Shown: positions 1 to 6,272 of the stretch, in pieces
How the letters are laid out: every line of letters begins with the position of its first letter
How positions within the stretch are numbered: the stretch's first letter is position 1
NCBI GenBank assembly: GCA_937877655.1
Contig: CALFJC010000114.1
Span: 1-8,876, forward strand
Reading direction: 5' to 3'
Length of the DNA stretch: 8,876 bases
From: an uncultured Selenomonadales bacterium
Lineage (GTDB): Bacteria; Bacillota; Negativicutes; Selenomonadales; Selenomonadaceae
Translations under genes and position numbers: made by a program
Notes under the pieces: model-generated
The model's database searches: none
What the model saw: the letters and a program-made list of their open reading frames with translations, nothing else
What the model was told of the DNA's origin: nothing

Positions 1-704
1 TCGGCAATGGCGGGGATTTTTTGCGCCGCAACTTTTTCAAGGGCGTTTGAAAAATATTTAAATGCCGCGTCATATTCTCCGCGCTTAAAATGCTCAATGA
101 TTTTATCGTTCGGTATTCGTTTTTCGGTGGGATTGTCGTCGTATGTTTTGTAAGCCCAAGCAGTCGAAATGCCGCCGTCGGGCTTAGCCAAGACGACATT
201 AAATTTTTTTATCGGATCAAGTCTCGTCAAAGTATCGCCGCGCCCTTCGGCAAGACATATGCCGCCGATTATGCAGAAAGAAACATCCGCACCGATTTGC
301 ATTCCGATTTTGCAGAGCTCCTCTTCCGTCAGATTTGTTTCGTAAAGCCGATTCATGCCGCGAATTACTGCCGCCGCATCCGTCGAGCCGCCCGCCAAAC
401 CCGCCTCAATCGGAATTTTTTTCTTAATGTTTATCTCGACGCCGAAATTTTTTCCGCAGAATTTTTGAAACTCGACCGCCGCTCGCCATGCCAAATTTTT
501 TTCGTCAAGCGGAATTTTTTCGCCGCCGATTATCTCCGACGTATCCATTTTCAAACTTATTCCGCCCGAAATTTTTTTCAGCCCCACTTCGTCGGCGAGT
601 TCAATCGTCTGCATTATCATTGATACTTCGTGATACCCGTCAGACCTCACGCCCAAAATGTCCAACGTCAAATTTATTTTCGCCCGCGCTGTTTCTTTTA
701 CCAT
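1..704 (-). CDS. ispE: 4-diphosphocytidyl-2-C-methyl-D-erythritol kinase (IspE), 3' end cut by window edge
   Basis: IspE is a cytosolic GHMP-family kinase that phosphorylates the 2-hydroxyl of CDP-methylerythritol with ATP in the MEP isoprenoid pathway. The first 234 codons are present; full-length family members are about 280-300 residues, so roughly the last fifth lies off the left edge. Seen: the N-terminal substrate motif ARAKINLTL (residues 6-14) with catalytic-type Lys9, DGYHEV (22-27), the glycine-rich GHMP ATP loop PIEAGLAGGSTDAAA (98-112), and GADVSFC (138-144) with the catalytic-type Asp140. These match the E. coli Lys10 and Asp141 pair. The ATG start at 702-704 follows a GGGTGA-like ribosome binding site, and the ARAKIN motif sits at the usual distance from the N-terminus. 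It has its own promoter and is separated from upstream rpiB by a terminator. Identification is secure. Confidence 0.96.
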   Translation of the reverse strand, partial: MVKETARAKINLTLDILGVRSDGYHEVSMIMQTIELADEVGLKKISGGISLKMDTSEIIGGEKIPLDEKNLAWRAAVEFQKFCGKNFGVEINIKKKIPIEAGLAGGSTDAAAVIRGMNRLYETNLTEEELCKIGMQIGADVSFCIIGGICLAEGRGDTLTRLDPIKKFNVVLAKPDGGISTAWAYKTYDDNPTEKRIPNDKIIEHFKRGEYDAAFKYFSNALEKVAAQKIPAIA

Positions 705-734
705 CGGTTCACCCGCCTTTTTGTTTTCGGAGAA

Positions 735-763
735 ATTTTATCACGCTTTATTTTCTTTGACAA
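735..763 (-). promoter_or_regulatory. Predicted sigma-A-type promoter for ispE
   Basis: On the minus strand a -35 element TTGTCA (758-763) is separated by exactly 17 bases from a -10 element TAAAAT (735-740). TG one base before the -10 gives an extended -10 (TGATAAAAT). It lies about 30 bases before the ispE start and just after the rpiB terminator, so ispE is probably transcribed independently. The -35 box is half of an inverted repeat (756-775). Confidence 0.6.
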
Positions 764-775
764 GATATTGTCAAA
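756..775. repeat. Perfect 8-bp inverted repeat over the ispE -35 box, candidate operator
   Basis: TTTGACAA (756-763), a 4-base spacer GATA and TTGTCAAA (768-775) form a perfect inverted repeat. It overlaps the predicted -35 box of ispE. No T-run follows on either strand, so it is not a terminator. A repressor or activator binding site is a reasonable inference; no regulator is identified. Confidence 0.5.
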
Positions 776-780
776 AAGCC

Positions 781-811
781 AAAAAAATATCCCGAAGGTT
801 GTCTTCGAGAT
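781..811 (-). terminator. Rho-independent terminator after rpiB
   Basis: Read on the minus strand, a 9-bp stem (right arm 803-811, left arm 789-797, one G-T wobble) with a 5-base loop ACAAC is followed at once by ATTTTTTT (781-788). It starts 24 bases after the rpiB stop codon, the classic place and form of an intrinsic terminator. Confidence 0.8.
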
Positions 812-835
812 GAAAATTTTATCGGAGAGATTTTT

Positions 836-1279
836 TTACCTATTCTCAAGAGCCATGATTTTATTAACGCGCCTCTCATGCCTGCCGCCCGCAAACTCCG
901 TCGTCATCCAAGTACGAACAATTTGTCCCGCAACTTCCGAACCGATAACGCGCCCGCCCATTGCCAAAACATTTGCGTTGTTATGTTCACGACTCATTTT
1001 CGCCGAATAAATTTCATTGCACAGCGCACAGCGAATCCCCTTGATTTTGTTCGCCGAAATGGAAATGCCGATTCCCGTGCCGCAAAGGACAATTCCTCTG
1101 TCCGCCGCGCCGCTCACAACGTCCGCGCAGACTTTCTCGGCAATGTCGGGATAATCAACCGACTCCTTGCCGAAAGTTCCAATGTCTTTGACTTCGACAC
1201 CTTCAAACTCCGCCAAAACTTTTTTGACTTCCTCTTTCAGTTCAACCGCGCCGTGATCGCTGCCGATTGTAATTTTCAT
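836..1279 (-). CDS. rpiB: Ribose-5-phosphate isomerase B
   Basis: Cytosolic LacAB/RpiB-family isomerase interconverting ribose 5-phosphate and ribulose 5-phosphate in the non-oxidative pentose phosphate pathway. The 147-residue product is full length for the family. Seen: SDHGA (7-11) with Asp8-His9, the CGTGIG active-site loop with the general base Cys66, and REHNNANVLAMGGR (97-110) with His99; this numbering coincides with E. coli RpiB. The ATG at 1277-1279 is chosen because AAGGAG lies 8 bases upstream; an in-frame GTG at 1286-1288 overlaps that ribosome binding site and cannot be the start. The gene has its own promoter (1309-1337) and terminator (781-811), so it looks monocistronic. An allose-6-phosphate isomerase role cannot be excluded, but no allose genes are nearby. 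Confidence 0.95.
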   Translation of the reverse strand: MKITIGSDHGAVELKEEVKKVLAEFEGVEVKDIGTFGKESVDYPDIAEKVCADVVSGAADRGIVLCGTGIGISISANKIKGIRCALCNEIYSAKMSREHNNANVLAMGGRVIGSEVAGQIVRTWMTTEFAGGRHERRVNKIMALENR

Positions 1280-1287
1280 GTCCGACA

Positions 1288-1293
1288 CTCCTT
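1288..1293 (-). promoter_or_regulatory. Ribosome binding site deciding the rpiB start
   Basis: AAGGAG on the minus strand, 8 bases before the ATG at 1277-1279. It overlaps the alternative GTG at 1286-1288 and so rules that start out. Confidence 0.8.
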
Positions 1294-1308
1294 AAAAAAT
1301 TTTTTTCG

Positions 1309-1337
1309 ATTATATTTCAATGTAGGACGTTTGTCTA
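1309..1337 (-). promoter_or_regulatory. Predicted rpiB promoter with hairpin-like element
   Basis: The minus strand has TAGACA (1332-1337), a 17-base spacer and a consensus TATAAT (1309-1314), about 30 bases before the rpiB ATG and just after the thyX stop. Overlapping the -35 and spacer is an imperfect inverted repeat: TGTA, bulged G, GAC (1321-1328), a GTTT loop, then GTCTACA (1333-1339). It has no T-run, so it is more likely an operator than a thyX terminator. Confidence 0.65.
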
Positions 1338-1353
1338 CAACATGAAAAAATTT

Positions 1354-2892
1354 TTAAGGCTGAATGTCGTCAAAGACGGCGGGCAATTTTTCTACCAAGG
1401 TTTTATAAATCTTCAGCGCGACTTCCCGCATTTGCGGATGCGCCGCCTTTGCCGTCCGCAATTTCAAAAAATGTCGCCACTCGCGCAGATTCATCGTCAC
1501 GAAAATTTCTGTCTTAAGAGAGTTCGGAAGAATTGAACGCGCTTCTTCGGGACGTGCGCCGCCTGCACGGAGTTGCAGATAATTTTTTTCAAGCAGAGCC
1601 ATTGTCTCTTTCCACAATAAAAAATTTTTATCGTCCTCGCGCCAAAAACACGGTTTGATAAAAGTTAATTCGCCGCCGAATTTTCCCGCCGAATAATCGC
1701 AAAATCGAGAACTTTCTTGGGAGTTGTGGACAATTATTCCGTTGGCAACGTAATTATGATACGGAGCCGCCATTTCCAAATCGTAAACTGTTTCCTGCCC
1801 GATATAGCTGATACTTAAAATTTTATCCTTGAAAGCTCCGACTGCGTAAGGATGATGCCAAAGATGATGACACTTGCTACAAAGAAATTTTATATTTTCG
1901 TCCGCATTGTTTCTTGGATTTTTATCTGTGTGATGAATCTCGATATTTTGATTACTGCCACAGTATTCGCATTCATTGGCGTCCGAAGAAAATTTCCTGT
2001 AAGTTTCAGCATAAGCACCCGATGTTGACAATGAATTTCTGTCTTCCAAATAACGATGATTATTCTCGCCGCTCATTCTTTTGCTTATTTCATTACGTTG
2101 TTCGTCAGAGAACATTCCTTTAACACCGTAACCCGGTCGGCGATTTGGTCTGTCAGATAAAGGCTTTTTTATCCCGAAATGCTTAAACGCTTTGTATAAA
2201 CGCACTTCCGAACAGCCGATTTCTTCAGCCAATTGCTTACGTGTTTTGTTTAGTGTGAGATAATTGTATCGTAGCCACTCTTCATTTTCGAGCGATACCA
2301 AACCATTAACATAAATAAAATTTCCAATTTCAAGCTCGGCTAGCGTTTTCCAGCCGTCGTCAGTAAAAAATTGATGTCCGTCCGTGCATTTTAAACTTCT
2401 GCCGCTCTCAGTCTTTACTTCAAAAACATCTTTTATCCCATTGAAGAAAACATTCTTTATTTTATTAGGCACGACAGAATGAGTTTGTTCGTCAAAACTT
2501 CTTATAACGAGTTGTTGAAAAATCGCGTGGCATTTTGGATTCGTGAACCACCTGTAAATGGTTTCTATGTTGCGTTTTTTGGCGGAGAATCTTTTTTTTG
2601 CGATATATGAAGGAATAATTGTGTCGCCGGTTACGCAATAACTTGCCAAACGGTGGCGAACAAGTTCATGAGTAACGCCTCTGTCGCAAATGATTTTGAA
2701 AGAAACAGTCGCGTGTTCGATAACCGATTCATGCCCGCGCTTGATTATCCCGCGAATAAATTTCTCCGCGCTGTCGTCCTTGATATTTCCTTCCGATTTG
2801 TAGCAGACGCGCCCCGCCCGCTCGATTTTTTTCATAATCTCCGCCGCGTCGAAGTCGTCAACCAATTCAACGCCCGGTTCAATAATTTTCAT
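1354..2892 (-). CDS. thyX: Flavin-dependent thymidylate synthase ThyX containing an intein
   Basis: ThyX makes dTMP from dUMP using methylene-tetrahydrofolate, FAD and NADPH, replacing ThyA. The 512-residue precursor has an N-extein of residues 1-85, an intein of 86-390 and a C-extein of 391-512; the predicted spliced enzyme is 207 residues, near the usual ThyX size. Seen: GHESVIEH (53-60), and the ThyX signature RHRxxSxxxxSxR, which is restored only when RHRLASY (79-85) is joined to SQESSRF (391-397). The C-extein has the typical EARSILPNSLKTE and NLREWRHFLKLR segments. The start ATG overlaps the upstream NYN stop (ATGA) and has a strong AGGAAGGA ribosome binding site inside the end of that gene. 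It therefore probably shares the NYN transcript and is translationally coupled to it. All residues needed for splicing are present, so a functional enzyme is expected. Confidence 0.95.
   Translation of the reverse strand: MKIIEPGVELVDDFDAAEIMKKIERAGRVCYKSEGNIKDDSAEKFIRGIIKRGHESVIEHATVSFKIICDRGVTHELVRHRLASYCVTGDTIIPSYIAKKRFSAKKRNIETIYRWFTNPKCHAIFQQLVIRSFDEQTHSVVPNKIKNVFFNGIKDVFEVKTESGRSLKCTDGHQFFTDDGWKTLAELEIGNFIYVNGLVSLENEEWLRYNYLTLNKTRKQLAEEIGCSEVRLYKAFKHFGIKKPLSDRPNRRPGYGVKGMFSDEQRNEISKRMSGENNHRYLEDRNSLSTSGAYAETYRKFSSDANECEYCGSNQNIEIHHTDKNPRNNADENIKFLCSKCHHLWHHPYAVGAFKDKILSISYIGQETVYDLEMAAPYHNYVANGIIVHNSQESSRFCDYSAGKFGGELTFIKPCFWREDDKNFLLWKETMALLEKNYLQLRAGGARPEEARSILPNSLKTEIFVTMNLREWRHFLKLRTAKAAHPQMREVALKIYKTLVEKLPAVFDDIQP
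1723..2637 (-). mobile_element. Intein with HNH homing endonuclease inside thyX
   Basis: An in-frame 305-residue protein intron (precursor residues 86-390). Splicing blocks seen: block A begins at Cys86 (CVTGDTIIPS); block B has Thr170-x-x-His173 in CTDGH; block F is VYDLEMAAPYHNYVANG (369-385); block G is IIVHN with His389-Asn390, followed by Ser391 as the +1 nucleophile. The insert carries a helix-turn-helix-like stretch (about 216-242, RKQLAEEIGCSEVRLYKAF), a NUMOD3-like motif (about 261-280, with SDEQRNEISKRMSGENNH), and a zinc-type HNH domain (308-347): CEYC, then IEIHHTDKNPRNN, then CSKCHHLWHH. No LAGLIDADG motif is seen. The insert appears to use fewer GCG/GCC codons and A/T runs than flanking genes (by eye), which fits horizontal arrival. 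It should self-splice and may home into intein-less thyX alleles. Confidence 0.93.
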
Positions 2893-4652
2893 ATTAATCC
2901 TTCCTGTCTCAAATAAATTTTCTCGTCGCGCATGATTAAGGAACTTTCTTCCGCTATCGTCAGCGGCGAAGTGAATCCCACAATTATTTTTCGCTCGACC
3001 AAAAGTTTCCCGAAAATTTTTAGCGGCATTCCGTTTACGAAGGGAATTTCAAAAAAATCTCTGCCGCGCCGAATCGTCACCGAACGAATTTCCAAAGCGT
3101 GTTCATTCAAATAATCGTCGACATTTTCATAAAATTCCTCGTAAGCCGCCGCCAATTCTTCTTCCTTCAACAGAAAAACTTTTCCTTCGCGAATGTCAAG
3201 CAAACTCTGCGCGGCAATGTTTTTTACCGTTGACGGTCGCCCCGCAATATTTTTTTGGCTCAACATTTTGCCGAAAAGTTCAACCGACATCCCGTCCACA
3301 AAAGGCATCTCAAAAATTTTTTGTCCCTGCTTGATAAAAATCATTCGGAGTTCATTTGCATGCTCGTTAAAAAATTTGTCAACGTCGCTTAAGCTCTCCT
3401 CGAAAACTTTTTTCAAATCGTCTTCGTCACGCAGATAAACTTTCCCGCCCTTGACGGCAAGTAAACTCTTTTCCGCTATCGATTTCGGCGAAACAGTCAC
3501 GCCGATTATTTTTTTTCCGCGCAGAAGTTTCCCGAAATTTTCAAGAGACATCCCGTTCACAAAAGGTATCTCAAAAATTTTCTGCCCGTGTTTGATGAAA
3601 ATTTTTTTAATCTCATCCTTGTGCTCCAAAAAAAATTGGTCGACATTATCCGCCAAGTCGTTGCAAATTTTTTCAAGCTCCTCCTCGCCGCGCAGATAAA
3701 CTTTTTCCTCGCGAACCGTCAACAAACTTTTCTCCGCAACTTTTGAAACCGCAACCGTCTTGCCGATTATTTTTTTCTGCCGAAGAAGTTTCCCGAAAAG
3801 CTCAAGCGGCATCCCGTTTACAAAAGGAATTTCAAAAATTTTTTCGCCGTGCTTGACGAAAATTTTTATAACGTCCGCCGCATTTCGCGATAAAAATTTG
3901 TCGACCGTTTCAAGTTGCGTTATCGGCGGCAAAATTTCTTCTTCCTTCATTAAATAAACGCACTCATTCTTGACTTTCAAAAAATTACTCGCGCAAAATC
4001 TGTAAATCGACATTTTCGGCGCGAAAACTTTCAACTCGCGCAACATTTGTCTGAAGTCGTTGACGTTTATTCCCTCAAGAAAAGGCACTTCGCAAATTTT
4101 CCCGTTTTGCTTGCGCACCAAAATAAATTTCAGCAAATCGGCATTGTCCATAAGAATTTTTTGCGAATCATACCAAAGAAGCGGTAAAAATTGCGACAGC
4201 CTTTGAGAAACTTCATCGAAGGCGCAACGAAAATCTTTCAATTCGACGGCTCCGGGCGGCACTCTGATATTTTGCAGTTGTGTCTTTAAATTTCTGTGAC
4301 TTTTGCCGTCCGAGACAATGAAAATTTTTTTCTCGTAGTCGGCGGCGAATTTTATCGCGGGCAAAAAATCTTTGTCGCTCGAAAGAATAATTATCAGCTC
4401 CAAATCGGGCTCGTCAATTATCGCCCGCACAATTTCTATGCAAATCCAAGTGTCCGCAGAATTTTTGCCGTAAAAACAATTTTGAACTCGGAAAAGGCGG
4501 CGGTCAAGATCGCGATATTTTAACGGAAGCGATTCTTCTTTGCCGACAATATCGACTTGAGTTATCTTGTGCTCCTTGCCGAAGTGTTCAACCACACGAA
4601 AAGTCACGTCCGGCGGAACGTTCTCGGCGTCAACAAAAACATGCGCGACCAA
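2889..4652 (-). CDS. NYN-domain (PIN-like) putative ribonuclease with five tandem 87-residue repeats
   Basis: A 587-residue protein in two parts. Residues about 1-145 look like a NYN/PIN-like nuclease domain: FVDAENV with Asp8 and Asn11, Asp67 in SADTWICIEIV, and SSDKDFLPAIKFA with Asp93 and Asp95. These acidic positions are the expected metal ligands, so RNA cleavage is plausible. Residues about 164-587 are five tandem repeats of 86-87 residues. Each has an EIPF-VNGM-FGKLL core and ends with SLL-VRE-KVYLR-EEEL. The repeat fold is not recognised; a winged-helix or OST-HTH/LOTUS-like RNA-binding module is possible because NYN plus LOTUS is a known pairing, but the sequence does not match it clearly. 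No signal peptide or membrane segment is seen. The start is taken as TTG at 4650-4652, 8 bases after an AAAGGG ribosome binding site; an in-frame TTG at 4668-4670 has no such site and lies only a few bases after the expected transcription start. The gene ends in a 4-base overlap with thyX. Confidence 0.82.
   Translation of the reverse strand: MVAHVFVDAENVPPDVTFRVVEHFGKEHKITQVDIVGKEESLPLKYRDLDRRLFRVQNCFYGKNSADTWICIEIVRAIIDEPDLELIIILSSDKDFLPAIKFAADYEKKIFIVSDGKSHRNLKTQLQNIRVPPGAVELKDFRCAFDEVSQRLSQFLPLLWYDSQKILMDNADLLKFILVRKQNGKICEVPFLEGINVNDFRQMLRELKVFAPKMSIYRFCASNFLKVKNECVYLMKEEEILPPITQLETVDKFLSRNAADVIKIFVKHGEKIFEIPFVNGMPLELFGKLLRQKKIIGKTVAVSKVAEKSLLTVREEKVYLRGEEELEKICNDLADNVDQFFLEHKDEIKKIFIKHGQKIFEIPFVNGMSLENFGKLLRGKKIIGVTVSPKSIAEKSLLAVKGGKVYLRDEDDLKKVFEESLSDVDKFFNEHANELRMIFIKQGQKIFEMPFVDGMSVELFGKMLSQKNIAGRPSTVKNIAAQSLLDIREGKVFLLKEEELAAAYEEFYENVDDYLNEHALEIRSVTIRRGRDFFEIPFVNGMPLKIFGKLLVERKIIVGFTSPLTIAEESSLIMRDEKIYLRQEGLI
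2892..4163 (-). repeat. Five tandem protein repeats of 258-261 bp in the NYN gene
   Basis: Units in coding order: 4163-3906 (86 codons, most divergent), 3905-3645, 3644-3384, 3383-3123 (87 codons each) and 3122-2892 (77 codons, cut at the C-terminus). The E[IVM]PF motif recurs at exact steps of 86, 87, 87 and 87 residues. Units 2-5 are also visibly alike at DNA level around the KIFEIPFVNGM codons, which suggests expansion by internal duplication with selection on length. Confidence 0.9.
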
Positions 4653-4660
4653 TTTAATTT

Positions 4661-4668
4661 CCCTTTCC
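4661..4668 (-). promoter_or_regulatory. Ribosome binding site supporting the TTG start of the NYN gene
   Basis: GGAAAGGG on the minus strand ends 8 bases before TTG at 4650-4652. The alternative TTG at 4668-4670 would overlap it, so it favours the internal start. The match to AGGAGG is only moderate. Confidence 0.5.
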
Positions 4669-4683
4669 AAAAAATTTAAAATG

Positions 4684-4712
4684 ATTTTATCACGACGGCG
4701 AACTTTCTACAA
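4684..4712 (-). promoter_or_regulatory. Predicted promoter of the NYN-thyX unit
   Basis: On the minus strand TTGTAG (4707-4712), 17 bases, then TAAAAT (4684-4689) with an extended -10 TG (TGATAAAAT, same as at ispE). Transcription would start near 4677, which leaves a leader of about 25 bases before the TTG at 4652. Confidence 0.6.
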
Positions 4713-4725
4713 CGCAGGATTTTTC

Positions 4726-4748
4726 CCGCTTTAAGCAGAATTAAGCGG
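4726..4748. repeat. Inverted repeat in the divergent NYN/pepD intergenic region
   Basis: CCGCTTtAA (4726-4734) and TTAAGCGG (4741-4748) form an 8-bp stem with one bulged T and a 6-base loop GCAGAA. No T-run follows on either strand, so it is not a terminator. It lies between the predicted NYN promoter and the pepD start and could be an operator for either gene. I found no convincing plus-strand promoter for pepD in 4671-4791. Confidence 0.4.
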
Positions 4749-4791
4749 CGTTGCATTTCGGGAATGGATTTTCGGACGGAATGGAGAATGA

Positions 4792-6270
4792 ATGATGAAC
4801 GAAAAATTTTCAACGCAGGAAAAAATTTTGGCTGGCGTGCTTGAGGAATTTGAAAAATTGGCGGCGATACCTCGTCCGTCAAAACATGAAGAGCAAGTCA
4901 GCAATTACTTAAAAAATTTTTTTGAAGAGCACGGCTTTGAAGTTGTACAGGACGACTTTAAAAATATTATCGCCGAAGTTCCCGCGAGTTTTGGCAGAGA
5001 AAATTCTCCGCTTACGATTTTGCAGGCGCATATGGATATGGTTTGTGTGGCGGCGGACGGTTACGAATTTAATCCTTTAACCGACCCGATAAAATTGATT
5101 CGCGGCGAAAAATTTTTGGAGGCGCAGGGAACGAGTCTCGGCGCGGATGACGGCATCGGCATTGCGGAAATTCTTTATCTGGTTAAAAATCACAAAGATT
5201 TTTCTCACGGCAAGCTCCGAATAATTTTCACGACGGATGAAGAATCGGGCATGAGCGGCGCGATTAATCTTGACAAAAAATTTTTGAGCGACGCGAATTT
5301 TTTAATCAACTGCGACTCGGAGAAATTCGGCGAATTGGTTGCGGGCTCGGCGGGCAGTGTTCACGTGACTTTTTGGCGCGAACTTCATTACGTTCGCCCC
5401 GACACGAAACTTCCCAACAATATGGAAATAAAAATCGGCGGACTGCGCGGCGGGCATTCGGGCGAAGAAATTTCGAGCGGCAGAATCAATGCGATTAAAA
5501 TTGCCGTTTACATTATGCGGCAAATAACTCAACACGGGAAAATTCGTTTGGCAAATCTGCGCGGCGGCAGGGCTTTTAACGTCATTCCCGACAGCGCGGA
5601 ATTTATTTTCGCCACAGATATACAAGTTTCGCTTGTCGAAAAAATCTGCGCGGAGGTTGAGCAGAAACTCAAAAAAGTTTATGCGACGACCGAGCCGAAC
5701 GTAAAAATCGAGGCGAAAGTTATCAATCGCCCCGATAAAGTTTTGCATGTCAAAGATTATGACGCGCTTTCAAATCTCTTGACGATAATTCACAGCGGCG
5801 TTTATCTTATGAATTCCGAAAATCCCGCGCAGGTTTTGGCTTCGGCGAATCTCGGCGCGGTTCGCATGGATGATAACATTGTTGAACTAAAAATTTTGCC
5901 GCGAGCCAATGCCGATGAATTGGTTGAAGAATTTATTGAAGGCTTCGGGCAGGCGGCGAAACTTTGTTCGTTTGAAAGTAAATTTTCCGCGCCGACGCCC
6001 GCTTGGAAATTTAATTCGGACAGTAAACTCCTAAAAATCGCCGAAAAAATTTTCACGGAACAAAACGGTTACGCGCCCGAAGTCAAAACGATTCACGCGG
6101 GTTTGGAGACGAGTTTTTTCGCAAAGAAAAATCCCGCACTCGACATTATTTCAATCGGAACGACAAACGAAAACATTCACAGCCCAAACGAACGACTTTT
6201 GCTTGAAACCGTCGCGCCGCATGTAAAATTTATCGCCGCTTTGCTTGAAAAAATAGCTGAGGAGGTTTGA
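4792..6270 (+). CDS. pepD: Aminoacyl-histidine dipeptidase, PepD-like (peptidase family M20C)
   Basis: Cytosolic di-zinc dipeptidase that cleaves Xaa-His and other dipeptides. The 492-residue product is full length for the family (about 480-490). Seen: AHMDMV with zinc ligand His80 and Asp82, LGADDG with bridging Asp119, TTDEESG with the catalytic Glu150/Glu151 pair, CDSE with Asp175, and the C-terminal ENIHSPNER with His463. These positions nearly coincide with E. coli PepD (His80, Asp119, Glu149/150, Asp173, His461). The lid domain occupies about residues 190-395 and includes RGGHSGEEI. The start is ambiguous between ATG 4792 and ATG 4795; GGAGA at 4783-4787 gives 4 or 7 bases of spacing, so the second ATG may be used. 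No signal peptide is seen. It is followed 2 bases later by a small gene, implying one transcript. Confidence 0.94.
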   Translation: MMNEKFSTQEKILAGVLEEFEKLAAIPRPSKHEEQVSNYLKNFFEEHGFEVVQDDFKNIIAEVPASFGRENSPLTILQAHMDMVCVAADGYEFNPLTDPIKLIRGEKFLEAQGTSLGADDGIGIAEILYLVKNHKDFSHGKLRIIFTTDEESGMSGAINLDKKFLSDANFLINCDSEKFGELVAGSAGSVHVTFWRELHYVRPDTKLPNNMEIKIGGLRGGHSGEEISSGRINAIKIAVYIMRQITQHGKIRLANLRGGRAFNVIPDSAEFIFATDIQVSLVEKICAEVEQKLKKVYATTEPNVKIEAKVINRPDKVLHVKDYDALSNLLTIIHSGVYLMNSENPAQVLASANLGAVRMDDNIVELKILPRANADELVEEFIEGFGQAAKLCSFESKFSAPTPAWKFNSDSKLLKIAEKIFTEQNGYAPEVKTIHAGLETSFFAKKNPALDIISIGTTNENIHSPNERLLLETVAPHVKFIAALLEKIAEEV

Positions 6271-6272
6271 AC

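Noticed and set aside
90..1010. Three overlapping plus-strand frames opposite ispE and the ispE-rpiB gap
   Set aside because: They are shadows of ispE and rpiB, with Phe/Arg-rich translations and no domains. The region is explained by ispE, a promoter, a terminator and rpiB.
1286..1288. GTG as rpiB start
   Set aside because: It overlaps the AAGGAG ribosome binding site that serves ATG 1277-1279, and RpiB residue numbering fits the ATG start.
878..1345. Plus-strand open frame of 155 codons opposite rpiB
   Set aside because: It lies wholly opposite a gene with all RpiB active-site residues, has no ribosome binding site, and its product has low-complexity Arg/Asn-rich sequence typical of an antisense shadow.
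2932..3957. Four similar plus-strand short frames (60-82 codons) with FTKGISK-like repeats
   Set aside because: They are the antisense image of the NYN protein repeats; their regular spacing comes from the 261-bp period on the other strand.
2889..4163. NYN repeats as confirmed LOTUS/OST-HTH domains
   Set aside because: Size and context fit, but the sequence lacks recognisable LOTUS signature residues, so only an unassigned repeat is reported.
4676..4882. Minus-strand 68-codon frame between NYN and pepD
   Set aside because: It overlaps the start of pepD and the NYN promoter, has no ribosome binding site or recognisable motif.
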